Origin: Streptomyces spinoverrucosus
GTDB taxonomy: Bacteria > Actinomycetota > Actinomycetes > Streptomycetales > Streptomycetaceae
Direction of reading: 5' to 3'
Assembly (NCBI RefSeq): GCF_015712165.1
Contig: NZ_JADPZX010000002.1
Span: forward strand, 310,001-374,000
DNA: 64,000 bases
Shown piece after piece: positions 24,301 through 30,409 of this stretch. The notes under the pieces were generated by a model. That model ran no database searches. It saw only the letters and a program-made list of their open reading frames with translations, and was not told where the DNA came from. Numbering within the stretch: the first letter of the stretch is position 1; each line of letters opens with the position of its first letter. Position numbers and translations under genes: made by a program.

Positions 24301-25718
24301 ACGTCCCCGGCGAGCAGCCCGGACAGCACGTCGGAGTCGTCCGAGGAGGACGGCCGGGCCACGGTGATGACGCCGCCGCGCCCCCGCAGCCTGTCGACGA
24401 CCTCGTCGGACGCCCGGTCGGCGGGGACGATGTGGTCCGCGAGGGCGGTGAACTCGCCCAGCGCCGGATCGGCCACCACCACGACCCGCAGCCCGGCGCG
24501 CCGCGCCGCGTCCAGGACGGCCTCGGCCCACGGGTCGGCGCCGCCGTCCGCGCTGTGCAGGGCACTCGGATGCAGAAAGACCGTGCGGGCGGTCTCCAGT
24601 TGCCGCAGCCGGTCGATGTTGCGCACCAGCACCCCGGTGCGGGCCAGCGCGCAGCCCAGCACCGCGTGGAAGGCGGCGGGGCCGTAGCGGGCGGCCTTCG
24701 GCGAGCCCGCGAGGACCGCTTCGGCCGCCTCGGCGCCGCTGTGCTTGACCAGCAGCGTCACGGCGGCGCCCACCACACTGCCCGTCTCGGCGTGGACGGC
24801 GTACTCCTGGGCCGGTGCGGTGCGCAGCGGCGGGCGCGGGAAGCGGTGCGCCGCCACGTCGTCGCGTCCGGGCCGGCACACCTGGTCGTGCACCGAGTCG
24901 AACGCGGCCACGCGCGCCATCGCCTCCGCGAGCTGAAAAGACCGCAGGGCGCCGTCCAGCACCAGGGACGTCGGGGTCTGCCCGGCGCCGTGGGCGGCCG
25001 CGTTGGCGACCGCCAGGATCAGGTCGGTGCGGGAAGGGCCGAAGCGGGAGCGCAGCCAGCCGCGGAAGCGGGGGTTCTCGCGCAGCAGGGTCACGCCCGC
25101 GGTCACGAACCGGGGCGAGGGTGGCAGCCGCATCATGGATCCGGTGACCGCGGCGACGATGCCGGCGGCGTCGGCCACGATCGCCGCCGACACGGTCCGC
25201 ACCTCGGCCGGGTCCCCGGGGTGCGCGAACTCCTCGACCGCGTCCTCGGCGGGCGCCAGTCCGTGCCGGTCGGCGAGTTCGTTCGCCCGCTCCAGAACCC
25301 CGTCGATGAGGGCCGTCTCGGTCGCGGCGACCACCAGCCTGGCGAGGCCGCCGTCCCAGTAGGCGTAGGCCACGTCCGGGTGCTCGGCGAGGGCCTCGGC
25401 CATCCGTCGCGCCGCCCGCGCGGTGGCGCCGGCCCGCTCCGCCTGGTCCGCCTGTTCGGGCTCGGGGGTGGCCCGCAGCGCGAGATGCACCCGGCGGCCG
25501 GACCGCCAGTGGCGCCCCCCTCCGGGCAGCGCCCCACGCGCCACCCGCGACACCCGCACCATGGCATCCGCGCCGCGCACCCCGGCGCGCGCGGTTCCGG
25601 CCACAGCACCGGCGGCCGCTCCGACCACGGGCGCGGTACCGCGCACCAGCAGGCGCGGACCGGCCATGACGATGTCGGAGACGGCCGCCGATGAGCCCGT
25701 CAGCAACCAAAGCCCCAT
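21369..25718 (-). CDS. CtpI-like P-type cation-transporting ATPase with long N-terminal region
   Basis: A 1449-residue P-type ATPase. The catalytic half has TGES (~760), AAVPEGLPLVATVAQLA (~870), the phosphorylated Asp in DKTGTLTEN (~914), the KGAPE nucleotide loop, TGDHPQTARAIA (~1105) and GDGANDAAAIRAADVGVGI (~1178), then a C-terminal helix block. PEGLP places it with P2-type (Ca2+/Mg2+-like) pumps; mycobacterial CtpI/CtpH have the same unusual length. The first ~700 residues include a stretch resembling a second P domain without the catalytic Asp: GVLVRNIDRLRQLETARTVF (~365-382), GLRVVVVADPALGEF, and GDVAVALADGDAAVAWGADLV. The ion is unknown. AAGGG precedes the ATG at 25718. It lies 60 bases after the small basic membrane protein gene. 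Confidence 0.88.
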   Translation of the reverse strand: MGLWLLTGSSAAVSDIVMAGPRLLVRGTAPVVGAAAGAVAGTARAGVRGADAMVRVSRVARGALPGGGRHWRSGRRVHLALRATPEPEQADQAERAGATARAARRMAEALAEHPDVAYAYWDGGLARLVVAATETALIDGVLERANELADRHGLAPAEDAVEEFAHPGDPAEVRTVSAAIVADAAGIVAAVTGSMMRLPPSPRFVTAGVTLLRENPRFRGWLRSRFGPSRTDLILAVANAAAHGAGQTPTSLVLDGALRSFQLAEAMARVAAFDSVHDQVCRPGRDDVAAHRFPRPPLRTAPAQEYAVHAETGSVVGAAVTLLVKHSGAEAAEAVLAGSPKAARYGPAAFHAVLGCALARTGVLVRNIDRLRQLETARTVFLHPSALHSADGGADPWAEAVLDAARRAGLRVVVVADPALGEFTALADHIVPADRASDEVVDRLRGRGGVITVARPSSSDDSDVLSGLLAGDVAVALADGDAAVAWGADLVAPGGLADVWRLLKAVRVARRVGRRSQVLARSGAALSGLLVAVGESQNGRQNGNRIPLIGLRHAPVDIAATLALLGGARQALGVAVARAPQPRPRVPWHELKVSDVRVRLERRTEEQATAIAAATGRVRKAAHNVVRAPGMEPVRWTLQLGRAVRGELDDPLTPVLAVGSAASAILGSMVDALLVVGALDLNALVGGVQRLRAERALSGLVAEQTQKARVTNGDEPGSRTVDANRLHPGDVIELKVDDVVPADARLLWEDGLEVDESALTGESLPVDKQTEPTPQAAVADRRCMVFEGTTVVAGQARAVVVETGERTEAARAVHLAARKPPAAGVQARLQELTSKALPLTMAGGAAVTGLSLLRGAPIREAVSGGVAVAVAAVPEGLPLVATVAQLAAARRLSHRGVLVRAPRTLEALGRMDTVCFDKTGTLTENKLRLVRVTDADGRTRTPQEAADTETMLVAVRATPQPEEGPDKPVHATDEAVLAAAGRDADWVQTEGRPFEAGRGYAGAVGHSGDGKRVFVVKGAPEVVLPACRDVSDEAYDQAHDLARDGLRVLAVAQRPLAEGEKDTEVGEAPLKGLEFIGLLALADVPRESSTALVHGLREAGVRPVMLTGDHPQTARAIAVQLGWPEDTDVVTGDELAAADRSERARMLHDVGVVARVAPEQKLQVIEALMDSGRVVGMVGDGANDAAAIRAADVGVGISARGSAAARNAADLVLTNGDMTVLVEAVSEGRALWHSVADAVAILIGGNAGEVGFGIVGSLLGGAAPLSTRQMLLVNLFTDLFPAMAVAVTPQKDGSEEASADSGPLGTTLLGTPLMRQIRHRALTTCLGAVAAWLIGRFTPGSARRTTTMALCAVVGTQLAQTLADRRESPLVRLTVLGSAVALVALVETPGVSQALGCTPIGPIAWAGVLAAIALAVTGQRALPHIERAIVRLGEGVPANIGTALERIGR

Positions 25719-25778
25719 GTCACGCCCTTTGCTCGTATGTCTGGCGGGCCGGGTGGCCGGCCTCCGGCCCGCCGTTCC

Positions 25779-26264
25779 TTATCCGCCGCTGGTGGTCGCC
25801 TTGCGCCGGCTGCTGCTGGTCGAGCTCCGCCCGCCGGCTGCTCCCGACTTCCCACGAGTGGACGTCGTACGCCTGCTCGTGGACGTCGTACGCCGACTCG
25901 CGGGCGCCGACTTCCCGCGTGTGGACGTCGTACGCCCGGTCGTGGACGACTTGGCCGGCGTCGCCGTGCCGCCGCCCGTCGTGGTGGCTGCCCCGTTGCC
26001 CTCGTGCTTGGGCTTCGGCTGGGTCAGCCATGCCACGCCCGCCACCGTGAGGGCGACAGGCCACTCCACCACGCCCGCGACTCCGAGGAGCCCGGCCCCG
26101 GTGTACACCGCGACGCGACGACCGCGCGGCGACACGGTGCCGACCGCGTCCAGCGCACCACCGGCCGCCTTCGTCACCATCCCGGCCCCGGGCATCCTGC
26201 GCAGCGCCGTCACGGGTGCGCGCAGCGGTGCCGGGAGCTCGGGCGAGGTCTTCTGCCGTGCCAT
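25779..26264 (-). CDS. Small membrane protein with basic Lys/Arg/Ser/Thr-rich tail
   Basis: A 161-residue protein with a hydrophobic pair of segments (about residues 50-80, VAVYTGAGLLGVAGVVEWPVALTVAGVAWL). A low-complexity tail of ~70 residues follows, rich in Ser, Thr, Arg and Lys, with repeated RRTTSTRGKS units like a histone-H1 or nucleoid-associated tail. The tail repeats are copied at DNA level (GTGGACGTCGTACGC on the plus strand, several times between 25858 and 25945). I prefer the ATG at 26264 over a GTG three codons earlier, because GGGAG is then properly spaced. It precedes the P-type ATPase gene, so a role with that pump is plausible but unproven. I do not recognise a named family. 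Confidence 0.72.
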   Translation of the reverse strand: MARQKTSPELPAPLRAPVTALRRMPGAGMVTKAAGGALDAVGTVSPRGRRVAVYTGAGLLGVAGVVEWPVALTVAGVAWLTQPKPKHEGNGAATTTGGGTATPAKSSTTGRTTSTRGKSAPASRRTTSTSRRTTSTRGKSGAAGGRSSTSSSRRKATTSGG

Positions 26265-26313
26265 GACACTCACGCTCCCTGGCAGATCAATGTTTCACCC
26301 CGCCGGGTTCCCT

Positions 26314-26328
26314 TGATACGAGGTATCA
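26314..26328. promoter_or_regulatory. Dyad upstream of the small basic protein/ATPase operon
   Basis: TGATAC (26314-26319) and GTATCA (26323-26328) form a perfect dyad with a GAG spacer, 50 bases upstream of the start at 26264. It could be a regulator site; no -10/-35 pair is convincing. Confidence 0.45.
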
Positions 26329-26428
26329 CCCCCACGAACTATGGAAACTCGGGCATATGGGTCAACCAGTCGCATAAGCGACCCCGTTGAGCGCGAAGGA
26401 GACCGTCGGCCGGCCGTGTTGGTGATCA

Positions 26429-27415
26429 TCAGCGGGGCCGGGGCCGCCCGTGTCCAGACCGAAGAAGGTGAGCACGCGGGAGCCATGCCCCGGCGTAGAG
26501 GTTGTGGCCGACGCCTTGGAGGCTGATGGCCTCCACGGGGGCGTGCTCACCGGTGCCGCCGTAGCGCGTGCGGGTCCAGCCGGCGGCGGGCGAGTCGGTG
26601 GCCGCCGGGGTCGGGCTCACACCGTGCACGTCGGTCCACTGCTTGATCTCCTCGGCGAAGTTCGGGTACCGCAGGACGTCGTCCTCGGTGCCGTGCCACA
26701 GCTGCATCCGGGACCTGGGGCCGGTGCAGCCGGGGTAGGCGGCGCGGACCAGGTCGCCCCACTGGGCCGGGGTGCGGGACACGGTGCCGCCCGCGCAGGC
26801 GCTGTTCCACTCGGAGCCGTCGGTGGTGGCGAGGCAGCCGAAGGGGACGCCGGCGAACGCGGCGCCGGCCGCGAACACGTCCGGGTAGACGCCCAGCAGG
26901 ACGTTGGTCATCATCGCGCCGGACGAGATGCCGGTGACGTAGACCCGGCTCGGATCGGCGTCATGGGTCGTCTTGACCCAGTCGACCATCGACCTGATGC
27001 CGACCGGGTCGCTGCCGCCGTCCCGGCGCAGTGCCTGCGGCGAGGAGACGTCGAAGCACTTGCCGGCGCGGGTCACCGACGGGTACACGACGATGAAGCC
27101 GTGGCGGTCGGCCGGCGCGGCGTACTCGGTGCCGGAGTACATGGCCGGACCGGAGCCGGTGCAGTAGTGGACGGCGACCAGGACCGCCGGGTCGGGCGCG
27201 ACGTGGTCCGGGACGTACACGTACATCCGCAGGTTGCTGGGGTTGCTGCCGAAGTCGGTGACCGCGGTGAGCGTCGCGGCGGGAGCGGCGGTGCGCGCGG
27301 AGGCCTGCGGCGGCGCGAGGAGCAGGACGGCGAGCAGCGGCAGGAGTGTCCCGAAGAGCGCGACGAGCATCGAACGCAGTGGTCTGCGGGCGGGGTTGCC
27401 GGTGGTGGCGGGCAC
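26429..27415 (-). CDS. Secreted PHB-depolymerase-type esterase, frameshifted near the 3' end
   Basis: A 328-residue reading of an extracellular alpha/beta-hydrolase of the polyhydroxybutyrate-depolymerase/feruloyl-esterase family. It has a signal peptide (LRSMLVALFGTLLPLLAVLLLAPPQASA), oxyanion region VAVHYCTGSG, nucleophile YVTGISSGAMMT, acid HGTEDDVLRYP and catalytic His in GVGHNLY. Just after that His the frame diverges: the expected continuation, SRVLTFFGLDTGGPGP, is in the next frame and runs to a stop at 26362. An extra G in the GGGG run near 26488 would explain it. The triad is intact, so activity may survive. The GTG at 27415 follows GAAGGGA. It is divergent from the pectate lyase genes and probably co-regulated. 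Confidence 0.8.
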   Translation of the reverse strand: MPATTGNPARRPLRSMLVALFGTLLPLLAVLLLAPPQASARTAAPAATLTAVTDFGSNPSNLRMYVYVPDHVAPDPAVLVAVHYCTGSGPAMYSGTEYAAPADRHGFIVVYPSVTRAGKCFDVSSPQALRRDGGSDPVGIRSMVDWVKTTHDADPSRVYVTGISSGAMMTNVLLGVYPDVFAAGAAFAGVPFGCLATTDGSEWNSACAGGTVSRTPAQWGDLVRAAYPGCTGPRSRMQLWHGTEDDVLRYPNFAEEIKQWTDVHGVSPTPAATDSPAAGWTRTRYGGTGEHAPVEAISLQGVGHNLYAGAWLPRAHLLRSGHGRPRPR

Positions 27416-27495
27416 GTGGTCGTCCCTTCGCGATGGCGGCTCGTGGGGGCATCGCTGGGGGAGCACCCGGCATGGTGGCATGCACACGGCCGTCA

Positions 27496-27509
27496 TGGAA
27501 GCGCTCCCA
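27496..27509. promoter_or_regulatory. LacI/CebR-like operator
   Basis: TGGAAGCGCTCCCA (27496-27509) matches the streptomycete CebR-type operator TGGGAGCGCTCCCA at 13 of 14 positions. It lies in the 314-base gap between the divergent esterase and pectate lyase genes. That gap otherwise holds only the second operator at 27579-27590 and the promoter around it. Confidence 0.7.
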
Positions 27510-27571
27510 CACCGTCTTCGAGCCACTCCTCACGGCCACCAGGGGTGACCGAATGCGTTCTGCGCAAAGCG

Positions 27572-27600
27572 TTGACTAGAAAGCGCTTGCCCCCTACGTT
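27572..27600 (+). promoter_or_regulatory. Pectate lyase promoter with LacI-type operator in its spacer
   Basis: TTGACT (27572-27577) and TACGTT (27595-27600) are 17 bases apart. The spacer carries GAAAGCGCTTGC (27579-27590) with a perfect AAGCGCTT core, a typical LacI-family site. Repression by a sugar-responsive LacI protein encoded elsewhere is the simplest reading. From the putative start site a leader of over 100 bases runs to the first lyase gene. Confidence 0.65.
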
Positions 27601-27729
27601 CCGTTCAGCAGGCTGACCAGCTGACGCCCAATCAGGGTGAAAGCGGCACCCTGCCCGCGCAACGCGTTCAGCATGCCGTACGTCGTTCATCTATCCGTCC
27701 AATCAGGCCTCCCGAAGGGACGCACCCGC

Positions 27730-28707
27730 ATGCGTACAGGCCCCCCACGTACACACGCGCAAAGTTCTGCCCTGGTGGCTGCCGCGGCGGCGCTCGCCGC
27801 GGTTGCCGTCCTCGCCCTGCCGCAGCCGGCCGGAGCGGCCGAGAGCTCTCCGATCGGGTTCGGCGCCGGGACGACCGGCGGCGGCAGCGCCCCGGCGGTC
27901 ACCGTCTCTACCCTCGACGCCTTCAGGTCGGCCGTGTCCGGCGACACGGCCAAGGTCATCCGGGTCAACGGTCTGATCCCACTGAGCGGTCAGGTCGACA
28001 TCGGGTCCAACACCACGGTGGTGGGTGTCGGTTCGGCTTCCGGGTTCACCGGGGGCGGACTGCGACTGAAGGAGGTCTCCAACGTCGTCGTCCGGAACCT
28101 CAATATCAGCAAGCCGGTCGCGCCCGCCGACGGGATCACCGTCCAGAAGTCGACGAAGGTGTGGATCGACCACAACTCCTTCTCGGCGGACCGCGAGCAC
28201 GACAAGGACCACTACGACGGTCTGCTGGACATCAACCACGGCTCCGACGACGTCACCGTGTCCTGGAACACCTTCAAGGACCACTTCAAGGGCTCACTCG
28301 TCGGCCACAGCGACAACAACGCCTCCGAGGACACCGGCCACCTGAAGGTGACGTACCACCACAACCTCTTCAGCAACGTCTACTCGCGCATCCCGAGCCT
28401 GCGCTTCGGCACCGGGCACTTCTACAACAACTACGTGTCCGGCGCCGACACCGCCTGCCACTCGCGGATGGGCGCGCAGATGCTGGTCGAGAACAACGTC
28501 TTCCGCTCGACGAAGATCGCGGTCACCACGAACCGCAGCAGTGACGTCGACGGATTCGCCAACCTGCGCGGCAACGACCTCGGTGGAGCCGCGACCGAGG
28601 TCTCGCGGGTCGGCACCTTCACCAACCCGCCGTACGGCTACACGGCGGAGCCCGCCTCGTCGGTCGTCGCCTCGGTGACCTCCGGCGCGGGCACGGGCAA
28701 GCTCTGA
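27730..28707 (+). CDS. Secreted pectate lyase, PL1 family
   Basis: A 325-residue extracellular enzyme that cleaves polygalacturonate by beta-elimination. A signal peptide of about 36 residues ends at QPAGAA. The right-handed parallel beta-helix shows GITVQKSTKVWIDHNSFS and, further on, HYDGLLDINHGSDDVTVSWNTFKDHFKGSLVGHSD, the Ca2+-binding WIDH/DG-LLDI signature of PL1. The catalytic Arg lies in SRIPSLRFGTGHFYNNYV. The ATG at 27730 follows GAAGGGA. The PL3 lyase follows after 30 bases, so the two form an operon controlled by the LacI-type site at 27572-27600. Confidence 0.93.
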   Translation: MRTGPPRTHAQSSALVAAAAALAAVAVLALPQPAGAAESSPIGFGAGTTGGGSAPAVTVSTLDAFRSAVSGDTAKVIRVNGLIPLSGQVDIGSNTTVVGVGSASGFTGGGLRLKEVSNVVVRNLNISKPVAPADGITVQKSTKVWIDHNSFSADREHDKDHYDGLLDINHGSDDVTVSWNTFKDHFKGSLVGHSDNNASEDTGHLKVTYHHNLFSNVYSRIPSLRFGTGHFYNNYVSGADTACHSRMGAQMLVENNVFRSTKIAVTTNRSSDVDGFANLRGNDLGGAATEVSRVGTFTNPPYGYTAEPASSVVASVTSGAGTGKL

Positions 28708-28737
28708 CACCCCCACACCACGACAGAAGGACGGGAC

Positions 28738-29526
28738 ATGTCTTCTGCAACACGACCACGCGCGCGCGGGCGCGCGCTGACCGGCGCGCTGGCCACCCTC
28801 GGCCTGTCGGTTGGCATGATCATGACTATAGGTGCGCCGTCCGCGAGTGCCGCCACCTGGCCCACCCCGAACGGCAGCGAGCCGGTCTCCGCCACCATCT
28901 CGATCTCCGGCACCAAGGACTACGGGATGAAGCGGCTGTACGGCACCGGAGACCTGGCCGGTGACGGCCAGGAGGAGGGTCAGGACCCGATCCTCCGGCT
29001 CGCCAACGGCGCGGTGCTGAAGAACGTCGTCCTCGGGGCTCCGGCCGCCGACGGCATCCACTGCGAGGGCAGCTGCACGCTGCAGAACGTCTGGTGGGAG
29101 GACGTCGGCGAGGACGCCGCCACCTTCCGGGGCGGCACGGGTGCGACGTACCACGTGATCGGCGGTGGCGCGAAGAAGGCCGCGGACAAGGTCTTCCAGC
29201 ACAACGGCGGCGGCACGCTGAACATCTCCAACTTCGCCGTGCAGGAGTTCAAGACCCTGTACCGCTCCTGCGGCGACTGCTCCACGCAGTACACCCGCAA
29301 GGTCAACCTGAACACCATCGAGGTGACCGGCACGGGCAGCACCGCACGGATCGTCGGCATCAACACCAACCGCAACGACGTGGCGACCCTGCGGAACATC
29401 ACGATCCTGAACGACGCGAGCCGCAAGGTCGTCCCCTGCCAGAAGTACAACAACAACACCGCTGTCGGGGCCGGTCCCGACAGCACGAACTGCCTCTACA
29501 GCAGCTCGGACATCACCTACCGGTAG
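28738..29526 (+). CDS. Secreted pectate lyase, PL3 family
   Basis: A 262-residue exported enzyme with signal peptide ending at SASA (about residue 38). The mature domain is a short beta-helix with PL3 features: LANGAVLKNVVLGAPAADGIHCEGSCTLQNVWWEDVGEDAATF (Ca2+ ligands), then KVFQHNGGGTLNISNFAVQEFKTLYRSCGDC and the VGINTNRND segment. Cys pairs suggest disulfides. It follows the PL1 lyase by 30 bases with its own AGAAGGA, giving two lyases of different fold class acting together on pectin. A strong hairpin follows at 29539-29584. Confidence 0.92.
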   Translation: MSSATRPRARGRALTGALATLGLSVGMIMTIGAPSASAATWPTPNGSEPVSATISISGTKDYGMKRLYGTGDLAGDGQEEGQDPILRLANGAVLKNVVLGAPAADGIHCEGSCTLQNVWWEDVGEDAATFRGGTGATYHVIGGGAKKAADKVFQHNGGGTLNISNFAVQEFKTLYRSCGDCSTQYTRKVNLNTIEVTGTGSTARIVGINTNRNDVATLRNITILNDASRKVVPCQKYNNNTAVGAGPDSTNCLYSSSDITYR

Positions 29527-29538
29527 CCCCCACGGGAG

Positions 29539-29584
29539 GGCGGCCGTACGCAGCGTCTCCGGCGGGGCGCTTCGTACGGCCGCC
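29539..29584. terminator. Bidirectional terminator between pectate lyase and PaaX genes
   Basis: GGCGGCCGTACG (29539-29550) and CGTACGGCCGCC (29573-29584) form a perfect 12-bp stem with a 22-base loop between convergent genes. Confidence 0.75.
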
Positions 29585-29587
29585 GTG

Positions 29588-30334
29588 TCATGTCCGGCGC
29601 AGCGCCCGCGTCAACTCCCGCTGATAGTCGGCGTATGCCGTGCGCAGCGCGGTCCCCGGCCAGTCGGCGGGCAGGAGTTCGGACGGCAGCACGGGGTCGG
29701 CCAGCAGGTGGCGCACGACGGCCGCGAAGACGGTGAGGCGGTCGGCGGGACGCTCCACGCGCGCGATGTGGTCGAGCAGTGCGCGGGCCGCGGCGGTCCA
29801 GGCGTCGAGCGGCCACAGGGCGCACGCCAGGTCGCGTGCGGGCTGTGCGGGCCGGCCGGTGAAGGACTGGAGTACGGCCGCCAGGTCGTCCGGCAGGGAT
29901 CGGCGCAGGTTGGCGGGGCGGAGCCAGACGCCCTCGCGGAGTTCGGCGAGCCGCAGGGCGGTCAGTCGGGCGCGCAGGTCGGCGCGTTCGGCAGGGCCGC
30001 GGCCGGTCGCGGTGATCACGACCATCTCCCAGTCGCCGTCCCACGCGCGCGTGCGGGGGTGCAGGGCGTCGTCCTGCCGGCGCCGGCGCTCCAGCAGCCG
30101 TTCGCCGATCCGGTAACCGGCGTCCGTACGCAGCAGATCCCCGGCGGCCGTCATCCGGCTGAGCGCGGCCCGCAGGGTGGAGCCGCCGACGCCGAAGGGC
30201 TGCACGGCACGGGCGAGGTCCCGCGCCGGCAGCTCGGGCGGGTGGGCGCCGAGCAGCAGGCTCAGCACGACGGACCGGGCCGACAGCGGGCGCAGTGCGG
30301 CCTCGCCGGTCCGGGCGGGCTCGTCGATGCGCAT
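29588..30334 (-). CDS. PaaX family transcriptional regulator
   Basis: A 248-residue GntR-like repressor of the PaaX family, which elsewhere responds to phenylacetyl-CoA. The N-terminal winged helix reads LSARSVVLSLLLGAHPPELPARDLARAVQPFGVGGSTLRAALSRMTAAGDLLRTDAGYRIGERLLERRRRQ. The middle is the family's WDGDWEMVVITATGR...RARLTALRLAELREGVWLRP. The ATG at 30334 has no clear ribosome site; a GTG two codons upstream is an alternative. It is divergent from an AidB-like acyl-CoA dehydrogenase gene with a dyad between them, so that gene is its likely target. No phenylacetate genes are nearby. Confidence 0.88.
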   Translation of the reverse strand: MRIDEPARTGEAALRPLSARSVVLSLLLGAHPPELPARDLARAVQPFGVGGSTLRAALSRMTAAGDLLRTDAGYRIGERLLERRRRQDDALHPRTRAWDGDWEMVVITATGRGPAERADLRARLTALRLAELREGVWLRPANLRRSLPDDLAAVLQSFTGRPAQPARDLACALWPLDAWTAAARALLDHIARVERPADRLTVFAAVVRHLLADPVLPSELLPADWPGTALRTAYADYQRELTRALRRT

Positions 30335-30362
30335 GGGCACGTACTGTACGGGGCGGATTTCT

Positions 30363-30402
30363 GTGTTGCAGTATTGCTGCGGTCGTAGCGGCAGTGCAAC
30401 AC
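30363..30402. promoter_or_regulatory. Probable PaaX operator
   Basis: Perfect arms GTGTTGCA (30363-30370) and TGCAACAC (30395-30402) flank inner arms CTGC (30377-30380) and GCAG (30391-30394). The site fills the 75-base gap between paaX and the acyl-CoA dehydrogenase start, so one bound protein could silence both. Confidence 0.65.
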
Positions 30403-30409
30403 TCGCCGC

